A stretch of DNA of 64,000 bases from JBJYIN01 sp046237015 (GTDB taxonomy: Bacteria > Pseudomonadota > Gammaproteobacteria > Enterobacterales > Enterobacteriaceae): positions 1 through 64,000 of the forward strand of contig NZ_JBJYIN010000019.1 of NCBI RefSeq assembly GCF_046237015.1, read 5' to 3'. Position 1 is the first letter of the stretch; the number at the start of each line of letters is the position of its first letter. The notes under the pieces are model-generated. The model was not told the origin of the DNA, searched no databases, and worked only from the letters and a program-made list of their open reading frames with translations. The position numbers and the translations under genes were made by a program. Shown here piece after piece: positions 17,409 through 27,390 of this stretch.

Positions 17409-18584
17409 ATGTCATGGAATATTCCTATTATTGCTGAGGCAACGCCACCAGCACCACTTTCTTGGAAACTCTGGTTAGCATTGTTTTTTATTTTCTCCTC
17501 TTTATTATTGCTAACTTGTGTATTTGTTTATTTTCTGAATCTTGATGCTGAAAATTATTCTTTTGTTTTATTTTTATTTATTGGCGAAAGTGTTTTTTTT
17601 ATCTTACTCGCGAGTCTGAGAATATATCGACATAGCGTGGTAAACACTCACTATGAGGCTTGGGTATCTGAACGGAATGCTTTACATATAGAATGGCAGC
17701 ATTGGGCTCAGGATGTCATTTCAGTGTTGTCTTATAGTATGCTTTTCCCAGAGAAAAGTTGTCTTTCTAAAAGAGAAAATAAAGCCGAAGTACAAGCAAG
17801 AACCTCACAAACACTTTTGTTATCGACGGAGGGAGAAAGGCCAGAAAAACTTAAAGAAATATACAGTGAGCTGTTAGCGCCGATGAGGGAAATACTTATG
17901 CGCATTTCTCAGTCATCTTCCATTGAAGTGAATTTTATTTATAATGCATCATCTGTATCGTGGCCTGATTTTATGCTGGCGTGGCGTGAATTAGGATTAA
18001 AAGAATCTGTATTGTCTGCTCCTGTTTATCCAGGTGTAAATTATTGTGATAGTTGGAATAGCTGGTATAAAAAGAATGACAGCACAGTCATTCTCGCCGT
18101 GATTGTGCAGTTTCATGAGGGGGTAGCCAGTGATGATTGTAAAGGAAAAGCGAGTGAATCGGCCGCCGCTTGGCTTATTTCGCCAAGTGTCTCAACGTCG
18201 AGTGCAATAAAACCCCAGGCATTTTTACATCGACCATTGTTGTCTGATAAGCACTCTGTCCCTTATTCGATTAAGCAAATGGCGGATTTTCAGTTGTGTA
18301 TTTTTGAAGCACAAGAAATGTGGTTATCTGATCTGGATCAGGATGAGTGCTATACAGTAATAAAGTCACTGTGTGATAATAACATTGATACAGACACCCA
18401 TACGCTTGACCAAAATTTCTTCGATTTAATGATGGGAACATCGGGGGAGATAACACCGTGGTTTGTTATTTCAGCAGGGATAATGGCTGTCAGAGAAAAG
18501 CAAAAGGCACAACTAGTATGTTGTGGTTCAGATCAACATATTTTGTTTTCACTGGTTTCGCTGCCAGAGCATTTGTCTAATTGA
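17409..18584 (+). CDS. T6SS-cluster two-TM membrane protein of unknown function
   Basis: This 391-residue protein has two N-terminal membrane helices (about residues 18-43 and 51-73) and a large soluble domain (residues ~75-391) rich in Trp and acidic residues. I recognise no enzymatic motif. It sits between the PAAR gene (7-bp gap) and tssM (11-bp gap). Genes in this position occur in related enterobacterial T6SS loci, which suggests a conserved accessory of the TssM membrane complex. That is a positional argument only. Confidence 0.65.
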   Translation: MSWNIPIIAEATPPAPLSWKLWLALFFIFSSLLLLTCVFVYFLNLDAENYSFVLFLFIGESVFFILLASLRIYRHSVVNTHYEAWVSERNALHIEWQHWAQDVISVLSYSMLFPEKSCLSKRENKAEVQARTSQTLLLSTEGERPEKLKEIYSELLAPMREILMRISQSSSIEVNFIYNASSVSWPDFMLAWRELGLKESVLSAPVYPGVNYCDSWNSWYKKNDSTVILAVIVQFHEGVASDDCKGKASESAAAWLISPSVSTSSAIKPQAFLHRPLLSDKHSVPYSIKQMADFQLCIFEAQEMWLSDLDQDECYTVIKSLCDNNIDTDTHTLDQNFFDLMMGTSGEITPWFVISAGIMAVREKQKAQLVCCGSDQHILFSLVSLPEHLSN

Positions 18585-18595
18585 AAGGATACGTT

Positions 18596-21500
18596 ATGTC
18601 TAAATATGATTGGCGGCGAATCTTTGTAATTTTCTTCATTGTACTCGTAGTCGCGGTTTGTATTGTTACTGTGTTTTATCTCTATGCCGATGGCTGGGGG
18701 TTAAAAACGATTGGTTCGAAGTTACTTGTGGCGACGATATCGTTTTTAACTATTGTCGGATTGCTTTTTTTACTGACGTTTGGCGTATCTGAAAATAAGA
18801 AATTATTAAGAAAGAGCACGCCCTTAACATCGTCTATGCCAGAAAAGAAAAAACGGCATGAGTTAACAAACTCGGCAGACTATTTGGGCGATGCTTGTGA
18901 TTACCTCCGTACCCGCTATGGTCGTTTCTGGAAACGTCATGTCCGCATCCTGCTGGTGGTGGGGGAACCCGCGATGGCCGAAGCACTTGCGCCGGGATTA
19001 ACGGTGCAACAATGGCTGGAAGGGAGCAAAACGCTGTTGGTGTGGGGCGGAGAAGTCAATCATGTTGATGCCGACCAACTGACGATGATGCGCCAACTGA
19101 GACGCTATCGTCCGCTTGATGGTGTCATTTGGGCGGTGAGCGCAGCGCAGCGACCCCATGCTGCCGAAATGGATAATGCCCGGCGTCAATTGGATAAATA
19201 TTCCCGGTTACTTGGCTGGCAAGCCCCCGTCTGGCTGTGGGAAATCCAGCATAGCGAATGGCCGCAGGGTGAGCGAGAAACGCAGACGGTCGGTTGTTTA
19301 TTACCCTCGCGCTGTACGGCTGAAACCGTGCGTGAACGGTTGTTACAACTGGTCCCGCGTCTGACACAATCGGGTATCCATCAGATGTTACAGCAGCCTG
19401 AGCATGATTTCTTATTCAGGTTGGCACATCACTTTGAAAATGGCGGTGTGGCACGATTAACGACGATGCTGGCACCGTTGTTATCCGGCACCGCTGCCTT
19501 ACCGTTGCGCGGCTTATTATTTAGCCTGCCGGTTGCTGCGCCGTCAGGCGCGGCTCCCCATAGTTGGTACCCTGACCCGGTATGGCAGGGAGTTCTGACA
19601 GAAGGGGCGGGTGCCAGCGGAAAACGTCTGGGCTTGCCGTGGGAAAAAACGACACAATGGGGACTGATAACGTTTAGCCTGCTCTGGGCAATCGGCAGTC
19701 TCGTCTCTTACGTTACCAACCGTCACGATATGCAAAATAGCGCCGAACTGGCACAAACGGCGGTAGGGACCGAGCGAACGCTCGGTGAACGTTTGCTCAG
19801 CCTACAGTCTTTGCAACAGGAAATGGCGCGCCTCAAACACGATGCTCAATCAGGCGGTACATGGTATAGCCGTTTTGGCCTTAACCAGAGTCAGGCGCAG
19901 TTGACGGTGTTGTGGCCATGGTATTTTACCGCACAACAGGCGTTGATCCGCGATACGGCGGCTCAGCGCCTGTCTGGCGCGTTACGTAAAATGGTGAATT
20001 TACCTGCGGCCAGCCGCCAGCGTGCGACGGTTGCTCAGGCGGGATATGAACAGTTAAAAGCCTATCTGATGATGGCTTATCCGGAGAAAGCGGAGCCGGC
20101 ATTTCTGACGAAAGCACTCCTTGCCAATTTGCCGAGCCAGCCCGGCGTGCCTGACGGTGTATGGCGGGGTGTTTCGCCTGCACTGTTAGGGTTTTATGCT
20201 GAAAACCTTTCTGCTCATCCTGCCTGGCGTATTGAACCCGATCGCGCGTTGATTGGTGAAGCTCGTCAACTATTGCTTAACCAGATAGGTGTGAGCAATG
20301 CAGAGTCCACGCTCTATCAGCGTGTGTTGCAACAGGTTTCCCAGAATTATGCTGACCTGACGCTCGCGCAGATGGTGGAAGAGACCGATGCCAGCCGTTT
20401 GTTTACGACGGACAGCGTCGTGCCAGGCATGTTCACCCGTCAGGCTTGGGAAGAACAGGTTGAAGAGGCCATCGATGCGGTAGTCAGTGAGCGTCGGGAA
20501 GAAATTGACTGGGTGCTGAGCGAGAACGAGCAAGGACTGTCTGAAAACGTTTCGCCAGAACAGTTGAAAAACCGACTGACAACACGTTATTTCAATGATT
20601 TCAGCGGTGCCTGGATCAGTTTTCTTAATGATTTACGTTGGAATTCGACCGCGACCTTATCCGATGTTGCCGAGCAACTGACGTTGATGGCCGATACGCG
20701 CCAATCCCCGTTGATTGCCTTGATGAATACGCTGGCCTGGCAGGGAAAAACAGGACAACAAGGCCCCGCGTTGACGGACTCGCTGATGCAATCGGCACAA
20801 GGGTTATTGCATAAGAAGAAAAAACAAATACCGATGATGGCTCAAAAACAGGGGCCAACCGGACCACTTGATGAATCGTTCGGTCCGTTGCTGGCGCTGA
20901 TTGAGGGTACGGCCGGTGGGCAGGGTAATGCTAATCTCAGCCTGCAAACGTATCTGACGCGGGTCACTCAACTGCGTTTGAAGTTACAACAGGTCACCAA
21001 TGCGGTCGATCCTCAAGCGATGACACAGGCACTGGCGCAAACGGTATTTCAGGGAAAGGCGGTGGATCTCACGGAAACGCGTGATTATGGATCGTTGATT
21101 GCGGCCAGTTTGGGCGGAGAATGGGGCGAGTTTGGTTACACGGTTTTCGTACAACCGCTGGAGCAATCCTGGCAACAGGTGCTACAGCCTGCGTCAAATA
21201 GCCTTAATGGTCAGTGGCAACGCGCCATTGTTAATGACTGGAATCACGCATTTTCGGGGCGCTATCCGTTTGCTGACACCACGAATGATGCGTCGCTGCC
21301 GCTGTTGGCTCAGTACCTGCGTGCCGATTCAGGTCGCATTGAACAATTCCTGAAAACACAGCTTTCCGGCATGTTACACAAAGAAGGCAACCAGTGGGTA
21401 CCGGATGTGATCAACACGCAAGGGCTGACATTCAACCCGCGTTTTCTGGCGGCGATTAATCAGCTTAGCGCCTTGTCTGATACCCTGTTGGCGCAAGGCG

Positions 21501-21919
21501 ATGCCGGTGTTCGCTTTGAACTGATGCCAAGGGCGGCGAGCGGTGTGGTGCAAACGGTATTGACCGTTGACGGACAAACGCTGACCTACTTCAATCAGCA
21601 GGAAAGCTGGCAGCGGCTCAGTTGGCCGGGTGAAACCTACAAACCGGGCTCGTTATTAAACTGGCAAGCAAATAACACGGGCACACGGTTATATGCCGAT
21701 GAAGAGGGCGTTTGGGGATGGATCCGATTGTTGGAAAAAGCAAAAGTCGAGCAAATAGACAGCAGCCGTTATCGTCTGATGTGGCGTACGCCTGACCACC
21801 AGACGTTGACCTATATTCTGCGTACGGAGCTTGGCGAAGGGCCGTTGTCGGTGCTTAAACTACGCAATTTTACCCTGCCCACACGAATTTTCACCACGGA
21901 TGCAGCGACGGGAGAATAA
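18596..21919 (+). CDS. tssM: T6SS membrane-complex protein TssM (IcmF-like)
   Basis: TssM spans the inner membrane and, with TssL and TssJ, builds the trans-envelope complex that docks the baseplate. The 1107-residue product has membrane helices at about 8-30 and 43-62, a cytoplasmic domain, a third helix near 355-372 and a large periplasmic part that binds TssJ. In the cytoplasmic domain the segment VVGEPAMAEALAPGLT occupies the place of the Walker A loop but lacks GKT/S, so nucleotide binding is probably lost, as in some TssM lineages. The ATG at 18596 follows AAAGGA; an upstream in-frame TTG (18581) is a less likely start. Confidence 0.92.
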   Translation: MSKYDWRRIFVIFFIVLVVAVCIVTVFYLYADGWGLKTIGSKLLVATISFLTIVGLLFLLTFGVSENKKLLRKSTPLTSSMPEKKKRHELTNSADYLGDACDYLRTRYGRFWKRHVRILLVVGEPAMAEALAPGLTVQQWLEGSKTLLVWGGEVNHVDADQLTMMRQLRRYRPLDGVIWAVSAAQRPHAAEMDNARRQLDKYSRLLGWQAPVWLWEIQHSEWPQGERETQTVGCLLPSRCTAETVRERLLQLVPRLTQSGIHQMLQQPEHDFLFRLAHHFENGGVARLTTMLAPLLSGTAALPLRGLLFSLPVAAPSGAAPHSWYPDPVWQGVLTEGAGASGKRLGLPWEKTTQWGLITFSLLWAIGSLVSYVTNRHDMQNSAELAQTAVGTERTLGERLLSLQSLQQEMARLKHDAQSGGTWYSRFGLNQSQAQLTVLWPWYFTAQQALIRDTAAQRLSGALRKMVNLPAASRQRATVAQAGYEQLKAYLMMAYPEKAEPAFLTKALLANLPSQPGVPDGVWRGVSPALLGFYAENLSAHPAWRIEPDRALIGEARQLLLNQIGVSNAESTLYQRVLQQVSQNYADLTLAQMVEETDASRLFTTDSVVPGMFTRQAWEEQVEEAIDAVVSERREEIDWVLSENEQGLSENVSPEQLKNRLTTRYFNDFSGAWISFLNDLRWNSTATLSDVAEQLTLMADTRQSPLIALMNTLAWQGKTGQQGPALTDSLMQSAQGLLHKKKKQIPMMAQKQGPTGPLDESFGPLLALIEGTAGGQGNANLSLQTYLTRVTQLRLKLQQVTNAVDPQAMTQALAQTVFQGKAVDLTETRDYGSLIAASLGGEWGEFGYTVFVQPLEQSWQQVLQPASNSLNGQWQRAIVNDWNHAFSGRYPFADTTNDASLPLLAQYLRADSGRIEQFLKTQLSGMLHKEGNQWVPDVINTQGLTFNPRFLAAINQLSALSDTLLAQGDAGVRFELMPRAASGVVQTVLTVDGQTLTYFNQQESWQRLSWPGETYKPGSLLNWQANNTGTRLYADEEGVWGWIRLLEKAKVEQIDSSRYRLMWRTPDHQTLTYILRTELGEGPLSVLKLRNFTLPTRIFTTDAATGE

Positions 21920-21923
21920 CGGT

Positions 21924-23507
21924 ATGTTGCAACAATTACTCGTGACCTGTTTTGGTGAACGAGACGCGCTGGCGCTGGCCCGAGAACGACTAACCGTCTG
22001 GCTTGACTGGCTGGCACCGTTGGAAGGCGATTCGCCCGTAGGGGACGATCCTGGCTATGACGATGATTTCCAGCGCATGCGTGAAGAAGTCAATAAACTT
22101 TCCGGTGTGGATACTGCACAGGTTTGTCAATTGGCTGAGGGGTTATTGAAGCGTCACTGCAAAGACGTTCGCGTCGCCACTTACTATGTGTGGGCTCGAT
22201 TGCATCAGGATGGCGAGTCGGGTCTTGCTGATGGACTGGAGTTACTGGCTGGTCTGGTTCAGACCTATGGCGAATCACTGTTGCCTCGCCGAGCAACCAG
22301 CCGTCGATTAGCGTTGGAATGGCTGGCGGGGAGCAAATTGACCGACAGTCTCTCGCTTTATCCCGAGGTGGTTCGTGCTGATTTTGAACGCGCACTGGCG
22401 GCGTTGGCGCTGTTACAGCATCACTTTGCCGATTGGCATGATGATGCCCGTCCGGGGCTACAGCCGCTAGTCGGTGCGATGGATGTTCGGCTGGCACAAT
22501 CTGGTGGGGTGGATGCGGTCGTACCGCAGAATGCGGCCAGCGCGGCGCCTTCGTCAGCAGCTGGGGCACCACCGGAGGCACGAAAAATCCAGTCCGGGCG
22601 TGATTTACTGGATCAAACGCGGGAATTATCGCAATACCTGCGCAATCAACAGCAAGGCTATTTATCCGGTTCACGGCTGATGCGCGTGGTTCGTTGGGAT
22701 ACCGTTCATCAGCTTCCGCCGCAGGACAGTGCCGGACGTACGCGTTTAGTTCCGCCGCGTGCCGAGTTGCGCGCTCAGCTTAAACGTCTGTATTTACAAC
22801 AAAGCTGGAGCGAGCTGCTCGATCAGGTTGAGCGAATGTTTGCCGAGGGCGTGAATCATTTTTGGATCGATCTGCAATGGTATGCTTGTCAGGCGTTAAA
22901 TAAGCAAGGGCACCCTTTTGATCTCTGGGCAGATATCGCTAAACGGGATTTAGGCATGTTTCTTGAACGTTTACCCGGTCTGGAGAAACAGGCTTTTAAT
23001 GATGGAACGCCTTTTGCCGATGATGCCACATTGGCATGGATTGAACAGCAGGTCAGTGGTAATCAGGCACGTTGGGAACCCGCTGCGCCAGCACAGAGCG
23101 AGACGCACGATAACGATATTTTGTCGCTTGAAGGGGAAGCATTGGCGCAGGCTGATGCCTCCGGTATTGAGGCTGCGCTTGGCTGGCTTGCTGGCTTACC
23201 CGGTGTGACGACGCAACGTGACCGCTGGCTACAGCGCCTGTTAATGGCGCGAGTGGCAGAGCAATACGGCAAAAATGAAATGGCGATCCACTTGCTGAAT
23301 GAGTTGGATAGCGATCCGGCACCATCACTGCTGGCGCATTGGGAGCCAGAGCTGGCTTTTGAAGTGAAAGCACGGTTGCTAAAACTGCTGCGCCTGAAGG
23401 TTCAGCGTAGTGAAAGTGACAAAGTCGCGTTAGCGGGCCGAATGGATACGCTGCTCTCTGGCCTGGTCAATATCGATCCCGCTCGCGCTTCGGTACTGTG
23501 TGGCTAG
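21924..23507 (+). CDS. tssA: T6SS protein TssA (ImpA N-terminal domain, VasJ type)
   Basis: The start is set at the ATG at 21924, four bases after the tssM stop and preceded by GGAG. The 527-residue protein has the ImpA_N domain near its start (FQRMREEVNKLSG; VATYYVWARLHQDGESGLADGLELL) and a long helical C-terminal domain as in VasJ-type TssA. TssA proteins recruit the baseplate and cap the growing sheath. A Pro/Ala/Ser-rich linker lies near residues 198-215. A second ImpA-domain protein (27391-28779) is encoded at the end of this block. Confidence 0.88.
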   Translation: MLQQLLVTCFGERDALALARERLTVWLDWLAPLEGDSPVGDDPGYDDDFQRMREEVNKLSGVDTAQVCQLAEGLLKRHCKDVRVATYYVWARLHQDGESGLADGLELLAGLVQTYGESLLPRRATSRRLALEWLAGSKLTDSLSLYPEVVRADFERALAALALLQHHFADWHDDARPGLQPLVGAMDVRLAQSGGVDAVVPQNAASAAPSSAAGAPPEARKIQSGRDLLDQTRELSQYLRNQQQGYLSGSRLMRVVRWDTVHQLPPQDSAGRTRLVPPRAELRAQLKRLYLQQSWSELLDQVERMFAEGVNHFWIDLQWYACQALNKQGHPFDLWADIAKRDLGMFLERLPGLEKQAFNDGTPFADDATLAWIEQQVSGNQARWEPAAPAQSETHDNDILSLEGEALAQADASGIEAALGWLAGLPGVTTQRDRWLQRLLMARVAEQYGKNEMAIHLLNELDSDPAPSLLAHWEPELAFEVKARLLKLLRLKVQRSESDKVALAGRMDTLLSGLVNIDPARASVLCG

Positions 23508-23569
23508 TCACGTATCTTTTTCATCGCTGAACATCAATAATTTTCTGTTTTTAAATAAATAAGGCTTCT

Positions 23570-25339
23570 ATGGATGATTTAACGCTGCGTTATTTCGAGG
23601 CGGAAATGCGCTATTTGCGCGAAGCGGGTAAAGAGTTTGCTCAGGCACATCCCGATCGTGCCGCTATGCTTAACCTGGATCGGGTTGGCGATCGCGATCC
23701 GTATGTGGAGCGGTTGTTTGAAGGTTTTGCTTTTATGATGGGGCGCTTACGGGCAAAGCTGGATGATGATTTACCCGAACTGACGGAAGGACTCGTCAGC
23801 CTGCTATGGCCGCATTATTTACGCACGATACCGTCTTTATCCGTGGTGGAACTGGCCCCGGACATAAAACAACTTAAACAGAATGAAACGATCGGTACTG
23901 GCTTTGAAGTGGTTTCTCAGCCTGTTGGCCCCATGCGAACCCGCTGCTGCTATCGGACGACGCGTGACCTCGTCCTGCAACCGTTAAATCTGGCTTTAGC
24001 GGGCGTTCATACTCAATCGGATGGACGTTCGGTGATACGGCTGAGGTTTGAACGTGGTGCCTTGGCTGACTGGGGGAAAATTGATTTACATCGTTTGCCG
24101 CTGTACCTCAATGCGGATAGCCCCATTGCCTCTGCGTTGCATTTGGCGTTGACTCGACAGGTAGCCAATGTGTATTTGCGTGTGCCGGGCGAACGGGGTG
24201 CTGATCGACAACGGTTGGACAGTTACTTTTCACCGCTTGGATTTGATACCGATGATCATCTTTGGCCAAAAGGGGAAAGCGCGTTCAGCGGCTACCAATT
24301 ATTGCTGGAATATTTCACCTTCCGTGAAAAATTTATGTTTATCGCCCTTAACGGGCTGGAGCATGTCACCCTGCCAGAGCAGGCATCCTGGTTTGAACTG
24401 GATGTGGTGTTAAATGAAATTTGGCCATATGACATGCCGTTTGGTACAGAAAATATTCGGTTGCACTGTGTGCCGGTCATCAACTTATTCAGTCTGGAAG
24501 CCGATCCGCTACGGCTCACCCAATTGGAAAGTGAGTATCAGATCCGTCCGTTGCGTACTCAGGATGGACATACGGAGATCTATTCCGTTGATGATGTTCG
24601 CTCATCAAAACGTACTGATAATCAGCGTTATGTGCCTTTTTCCAGTTTCCGTCATCGCGGTGGCATGATGCGGCACGATGCGCCCGAACGTTATTATCAT
24701 ACGCGAGTCCGTCGTGGGGCGTCCGGGCTGCATGATACCTGGTTGATATTGGGTGGCGCGGCATTTGAAGAAGAACGAAACCTGAAAGAAGAGATCCTTT
24801 CGCTGAGGATCACCGGTACAAACGGGCAATTGCCGCGTAAAGCGTTGCGGAGCACGTTACTGAATAGCAGTCTACAATCCACGCCCGTTGAATTAACCAT
24901 TCAGAATCTTTGTGCGCCGACGTTGCCAGTCTATCCGCCAGCGAATGACCGTTTCCATTGGCGAGTGCTTAGCCATCTGGGTTCCAATTTCCTCAGTATG
25001 ATGGATAACGCTGAAGTGTTGCGTGGCACGTTGGCTTTGTATGACTGGACTGACGATGAAATGAATCGTCGACGTTTGGAAGCCATCGTCGATGTGAAAC
25101 ATAGCTTGATTCAGCGTTTCGAACGGGGATTTTTACTGCGCGGTGTCGATATTCAGGTCACGTTGGATGGCGAAGGGTTTACCGGAGAAGGCGATATTTG
25201 TCTGTTCGGTGAAATGCTCCACCGTTTTTTCGCGCTGTACGCCGATATTCATTTGTTTAACCAACTGACGCTGATCGTTCAGCCAACAGGGAAGTGTCTG
25301 AGATGGAAAGAGATCCACAGTCACCATATTCCGGGATGA
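23570..25339 (+). CDS. tssF: T6SS baseplate protein TssF (VasA/ImpG)
   Basis: This 589-residue protein has the canonical TssF opening (LRYFEAEMRYLREAGKEFA; HPDRAAMLNLD; DPYVERLFEGFAFMMGRLRAKLDDDLPELTEGL) and the later PSLSVVELAPD segment. TssF with TssG forms the wedge that attaches around the VgrG hub. Length is typical. The gene overlaps tssG by 37 bp, implying translational coupling. AATAAGGC precedes the ATG. Confidence 0.95.
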   Translation: MDDLTLRYFEAEMRYLREAGKEFAQAHPDRAAMLNLDRVGDRDPYVERLFEGFAFMMGRLRAKLDDDLPELTEGLVSLLWPHYLRTIPSLSVVELAPDIKQLKQNETIGTGFEVVSQPVGPMRTRCCYRTTRDLVLQPLNLALAGVHTQSDGRSVIRLRFERGALADWGKIDLHRLPLYLNADSPIASALHLALTRQVANVYLRVPGERGADRQRLDSYFSPLGFDTDDHLWPKGESAFSGYQLLLEYFTFREKFMFIALNGLEHVTLPEQASWFELDVVLNEIWPYDMPFGTENIRLHCVPVINLFSLEADPLRLTQLESEYQIRPLRTQDGHTEIYSVDDVRSSKRTDNQRYVPFSSFRHRGGMMRHDAPERYYHTRVRRGASGLHDTWLILGGAAFEEERNLKEEILSLRITGTNGQLPRKALRSTLLNSSLQSTPVELTIQNLCAPTLPVYPPANDRFHWRVLSHLGSNFLSMMDNAEVLRGTLALYDWTDDEMNRRRLEAIVDVKHSLIQRFERGFLLRGVDIQVTLDGEGFTGEGDICLFGEMLHRFFALYADIHLFNQLTLIVQPTGKCLRWKEIHSHHIPG

Positions 25340-26391
25340 TCCCCGTACTGCAATCCGTGTTGCCAAAAATGAATTTTTATCGTTTTTGTCAATTATTGGA
25401 GCGGTATTCCAACGATAGCCCCCCATTAGGCAGTACGTCATCGCCTGGCGATGACCGGGTTCGATTTCGTCCTCATCCAGGGATGGGGTTTCCGGTTAGT
25501 GAACTGAAAGCGATTGAACAGGATGAGGATCATCCTCAACGGCCACTCACGGTGCGTACCACCTTTCTTGGCTTATATGGCGTTGATTCTCCACTCCCGT
25601 CCCATTATCTGGACGATATTTCGCAGCGTCGTGAAGGGCATGAAGCCGTTGAGGATTTTCTCGATATTTTTAACCATCGGGTGATGACGCAATATTACCG
25701 GATATGGCGTAAATATGCCTATCCAGCCAGCTTTGCCGAAGGGGGAGTCGATGACACGTCACAATGTCTACTCGGACTCATTGGACTCGGTATTCCCGGC
25801 AGCAGCAATTATATTGCGACGCCAGTTTCTCGCTTTCTGGCATTACTTGGCACGATGCGTTTACCAACCAGAACCCGAGAAGGCGTTATTTCGCTGGTTC
25901 AACTGTTGGCACCGGGAACGACCGCAACGGTCACGCCGCATTACCCCAAATCTATCCCGCTCAACCAACCAACCCGTTTGTCCCGAGAAACTCGGACGGG
26001 ATTGTCTCAACGGGCGGTGTTGGGAAAACGGGGAACTGATGTCAATAGCATGCTGCATTTACAGCTTTACACCGAACAACCGGACGAGGCACAAGGCTGG
26101 TTGCCCGGTGGACAGTTACATACGGATTTACTCATTCTGTTACGCGTTTATCTGGGGTATCGCTGTCAGGCTCGTCTTCAACTCACACTCCCACGCTCAG
26201 TCTTGCCGGATGCCAATTTGCGTCAGCAGCGAAAAGGCGTACAGCTTGGGAGAACAGCGGTACTCGGGTTTAAACGAACGCAGAGCGATAAGCGTGGCGG
26301 CGCGCTGATTAGTATTAATCTGGGGGATTATCAGGGGTTAACGATGAAAAATAATGCAAAAGGAGCAGTCAATGGCGGCTATCGATTTTAA
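25303..26391 (+). CDS. tssG: T6SS baseplate protein TssG (VasB/ImpH)
   Basis: The product (362 residues from the ATG at 25303; an in-frame GTG lies at 25294) matches TssG: FYRFCQLLERYS, VRFRPHPGMGFPVSEL, TTFLGLYGVDSPLPSHYLDDI, and a C-terminal LGRTAVLG motif. It partners TssF in the baseplate wedge. The gene starts inside tssF and its 3' end overlaps tssJ by 20 bp, so tssF-G-J form a tightly coupled unit. The SD-like AGGGAAG fits the 25303 start better. Confidence 0.92.
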   Translation: MERDPQSPYSGMIPVLQSVLPKMNFYRFCQLLERYSNDSPPLGSTSSPGDDRVRFRPHPGMGFPVSELKAIEQDEDHPQRPLTVRTTFLGLYGVDSPLPSHYLDDISQRREGHEAVEDFLDIFNHRVMTQYYRIWRKYAYPASFAEGGVDDTSQCLLGLIGLGIPGSSNYIATPVSRFLALLGTMRLPTRTREGVISLVQLLAPGTTATVTPHYPKSIPLNQPTRLSRETRTGLSQRAVLGKRGTDVNSMLHLQLYTEQPDEAQGWLPGGQLHTDLLILLRVYLGYRCQARLQLTLPRSVLPDANLRQQRKGVQLGRTAVLGFKRTQSDKRGGALISINLGDYQGLTMKNNAKGAVNGGYRF

Positions 26392-26908
26392 GCGTAAGGC
26401 TCGGTTAAGCGTATGTTGTCTGGCCATGATCGGCGTGTTGAGTGGTTGCGGTCTGACACAATCAGTGAGTCAGGGGACGGTCTCCATGACGAAATCGCTG
26501 TTTTATAAAAAGATTGATACGTTGCACCTCGATTTCACCCCCCGCAGTGCATTGAACACGGATGAAGATCGTACCCCGTTGTCGGTGGTGCTTCGGGTTT
26601 ATCAGTTAAAGGCCCGTCAGGCGTTGGATGATGCCGATTATCAGGATCTACTGATGTATGACGACGCCACGCTCAAGGCGGACTGGCTGGCCCAGCGTGA
26701 TGTCACGATAAAGCCGTTTGGCAGTGAGTCACTGAACATGCCGCTGAATCCGGATGCAAAATTTATCGCCATCGTTGGGCTGTTTCGTGCGCCAGAACAA
26801 AAAGGGGGATGGAAGTTGATACTGGAAAGGGAAATGCTCGATCCGGATATGCCCCGAGTGATTGAAGTCGGCAATGGCGCGTTGACATTGTTGCCGATGA
26901 AGGATTAG
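26372..26908 (+). CDS. tssJ: T6SS outer-membrane lipoprotein TssJ
   Basis: The ATG at 26372, after AAAGGAG, gives 178 residues with a type II signal peptide and the lipobox LSGC (Cys 26). The mature domain has TssJ hallmarks: TPLSVVLRVYQLKARQAL, FIAIVGLFRAP and a C-terminal VEVGNGAL-like strand. TssJ anchors the TssM periplasmic domain to the outer membrane. It overlaps tssG and is followed by tssE after a 3-bp gap. Confidence 0.93.
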   Translation: MAAIDFKRKARLSVCCLAMIGVLSGCGLTQSVSQGTVSMTKSLFYKKIDTLHLDFTPRSALNTDEDRTPLSVVLRVYQLKARQALDDADYQDLLMYDDATLKADWLAQRDVTIKPFGSESLNMPLNPDAKFIAIVGLFRAPEQKGGWKLILEREMLDPDMPRVIEVGNGALTLLPMKD

Positions 26909-26911
26909 GCG

Positions 26912-27337
26912 ATGAACCCTTCGTTATATGAAATGCTGACATTCAGCTTTGAGAACGATCTGGATATTCGGCAGGTGGATGAACGTCAGCAGGTCATTCT
27001 CTCCGTGCTCGATAATATGCAGCGTATCCTGAATAGCCGAGCGGGTGCCATGAGCCATTTGCCTGACTATGGTTTACCCGATCTTAGCCACATTCTTCAG
27101 GGATTACCGGCATCAGCACACAGCCTGGTTAGTGTATTGCAAAGCACGTTATTAAAGTACGAGCCTCGCTTGAAAAGCGTCTCGGTTGAACTTCTGCCAG
27201 ACATTGCCCCTGCTCACCTGGCGTATGAGATCCATGCTGAATTAAAAGGCATTGGGCTGGTGCGCTATGGCTCGGCGTTTGCGCCTGAAGGTCGTGTGAT
27301 GTTACGGCATTTAAAGCAACAGGGACGGTTGGGTTAA
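26912..27337 (+). CDS. tssE: T6SS baseplate protein TssE (gp25-like)
   Basis: This 141-residue gp25-family protein links the baseplate to the contractile sheath. Family features include the basic/acidic SVLDNMQRILNSRAGAM segment, YGLPDL, and the ...KYEPRLKSVSVEL... strand. It follows tssJ by 3 bp. In many T6SS clusters tssE is next to tssBC; here it is at the far end of the tssM-A-F-G-J block. Confidence 0.93.
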   Translation: MNPSLYEMLTFSFENDLDIRQVDERQQVILSVLDNMQRILNSRAGAMSHLPDYGLPDLSHILQGLPASAHSLVSVLQSTLLKYEPRLKSVSVELLPDIAPAHLAYEIHAELKGIGLVRYGSAFAPEGRVMLRHLKQQGRLG

Positions 27338-27390
27338 CGTTGTTACGTCTACTCATCGCATCAGTTTCGTTTCAGAAAGAGAATTGAATA

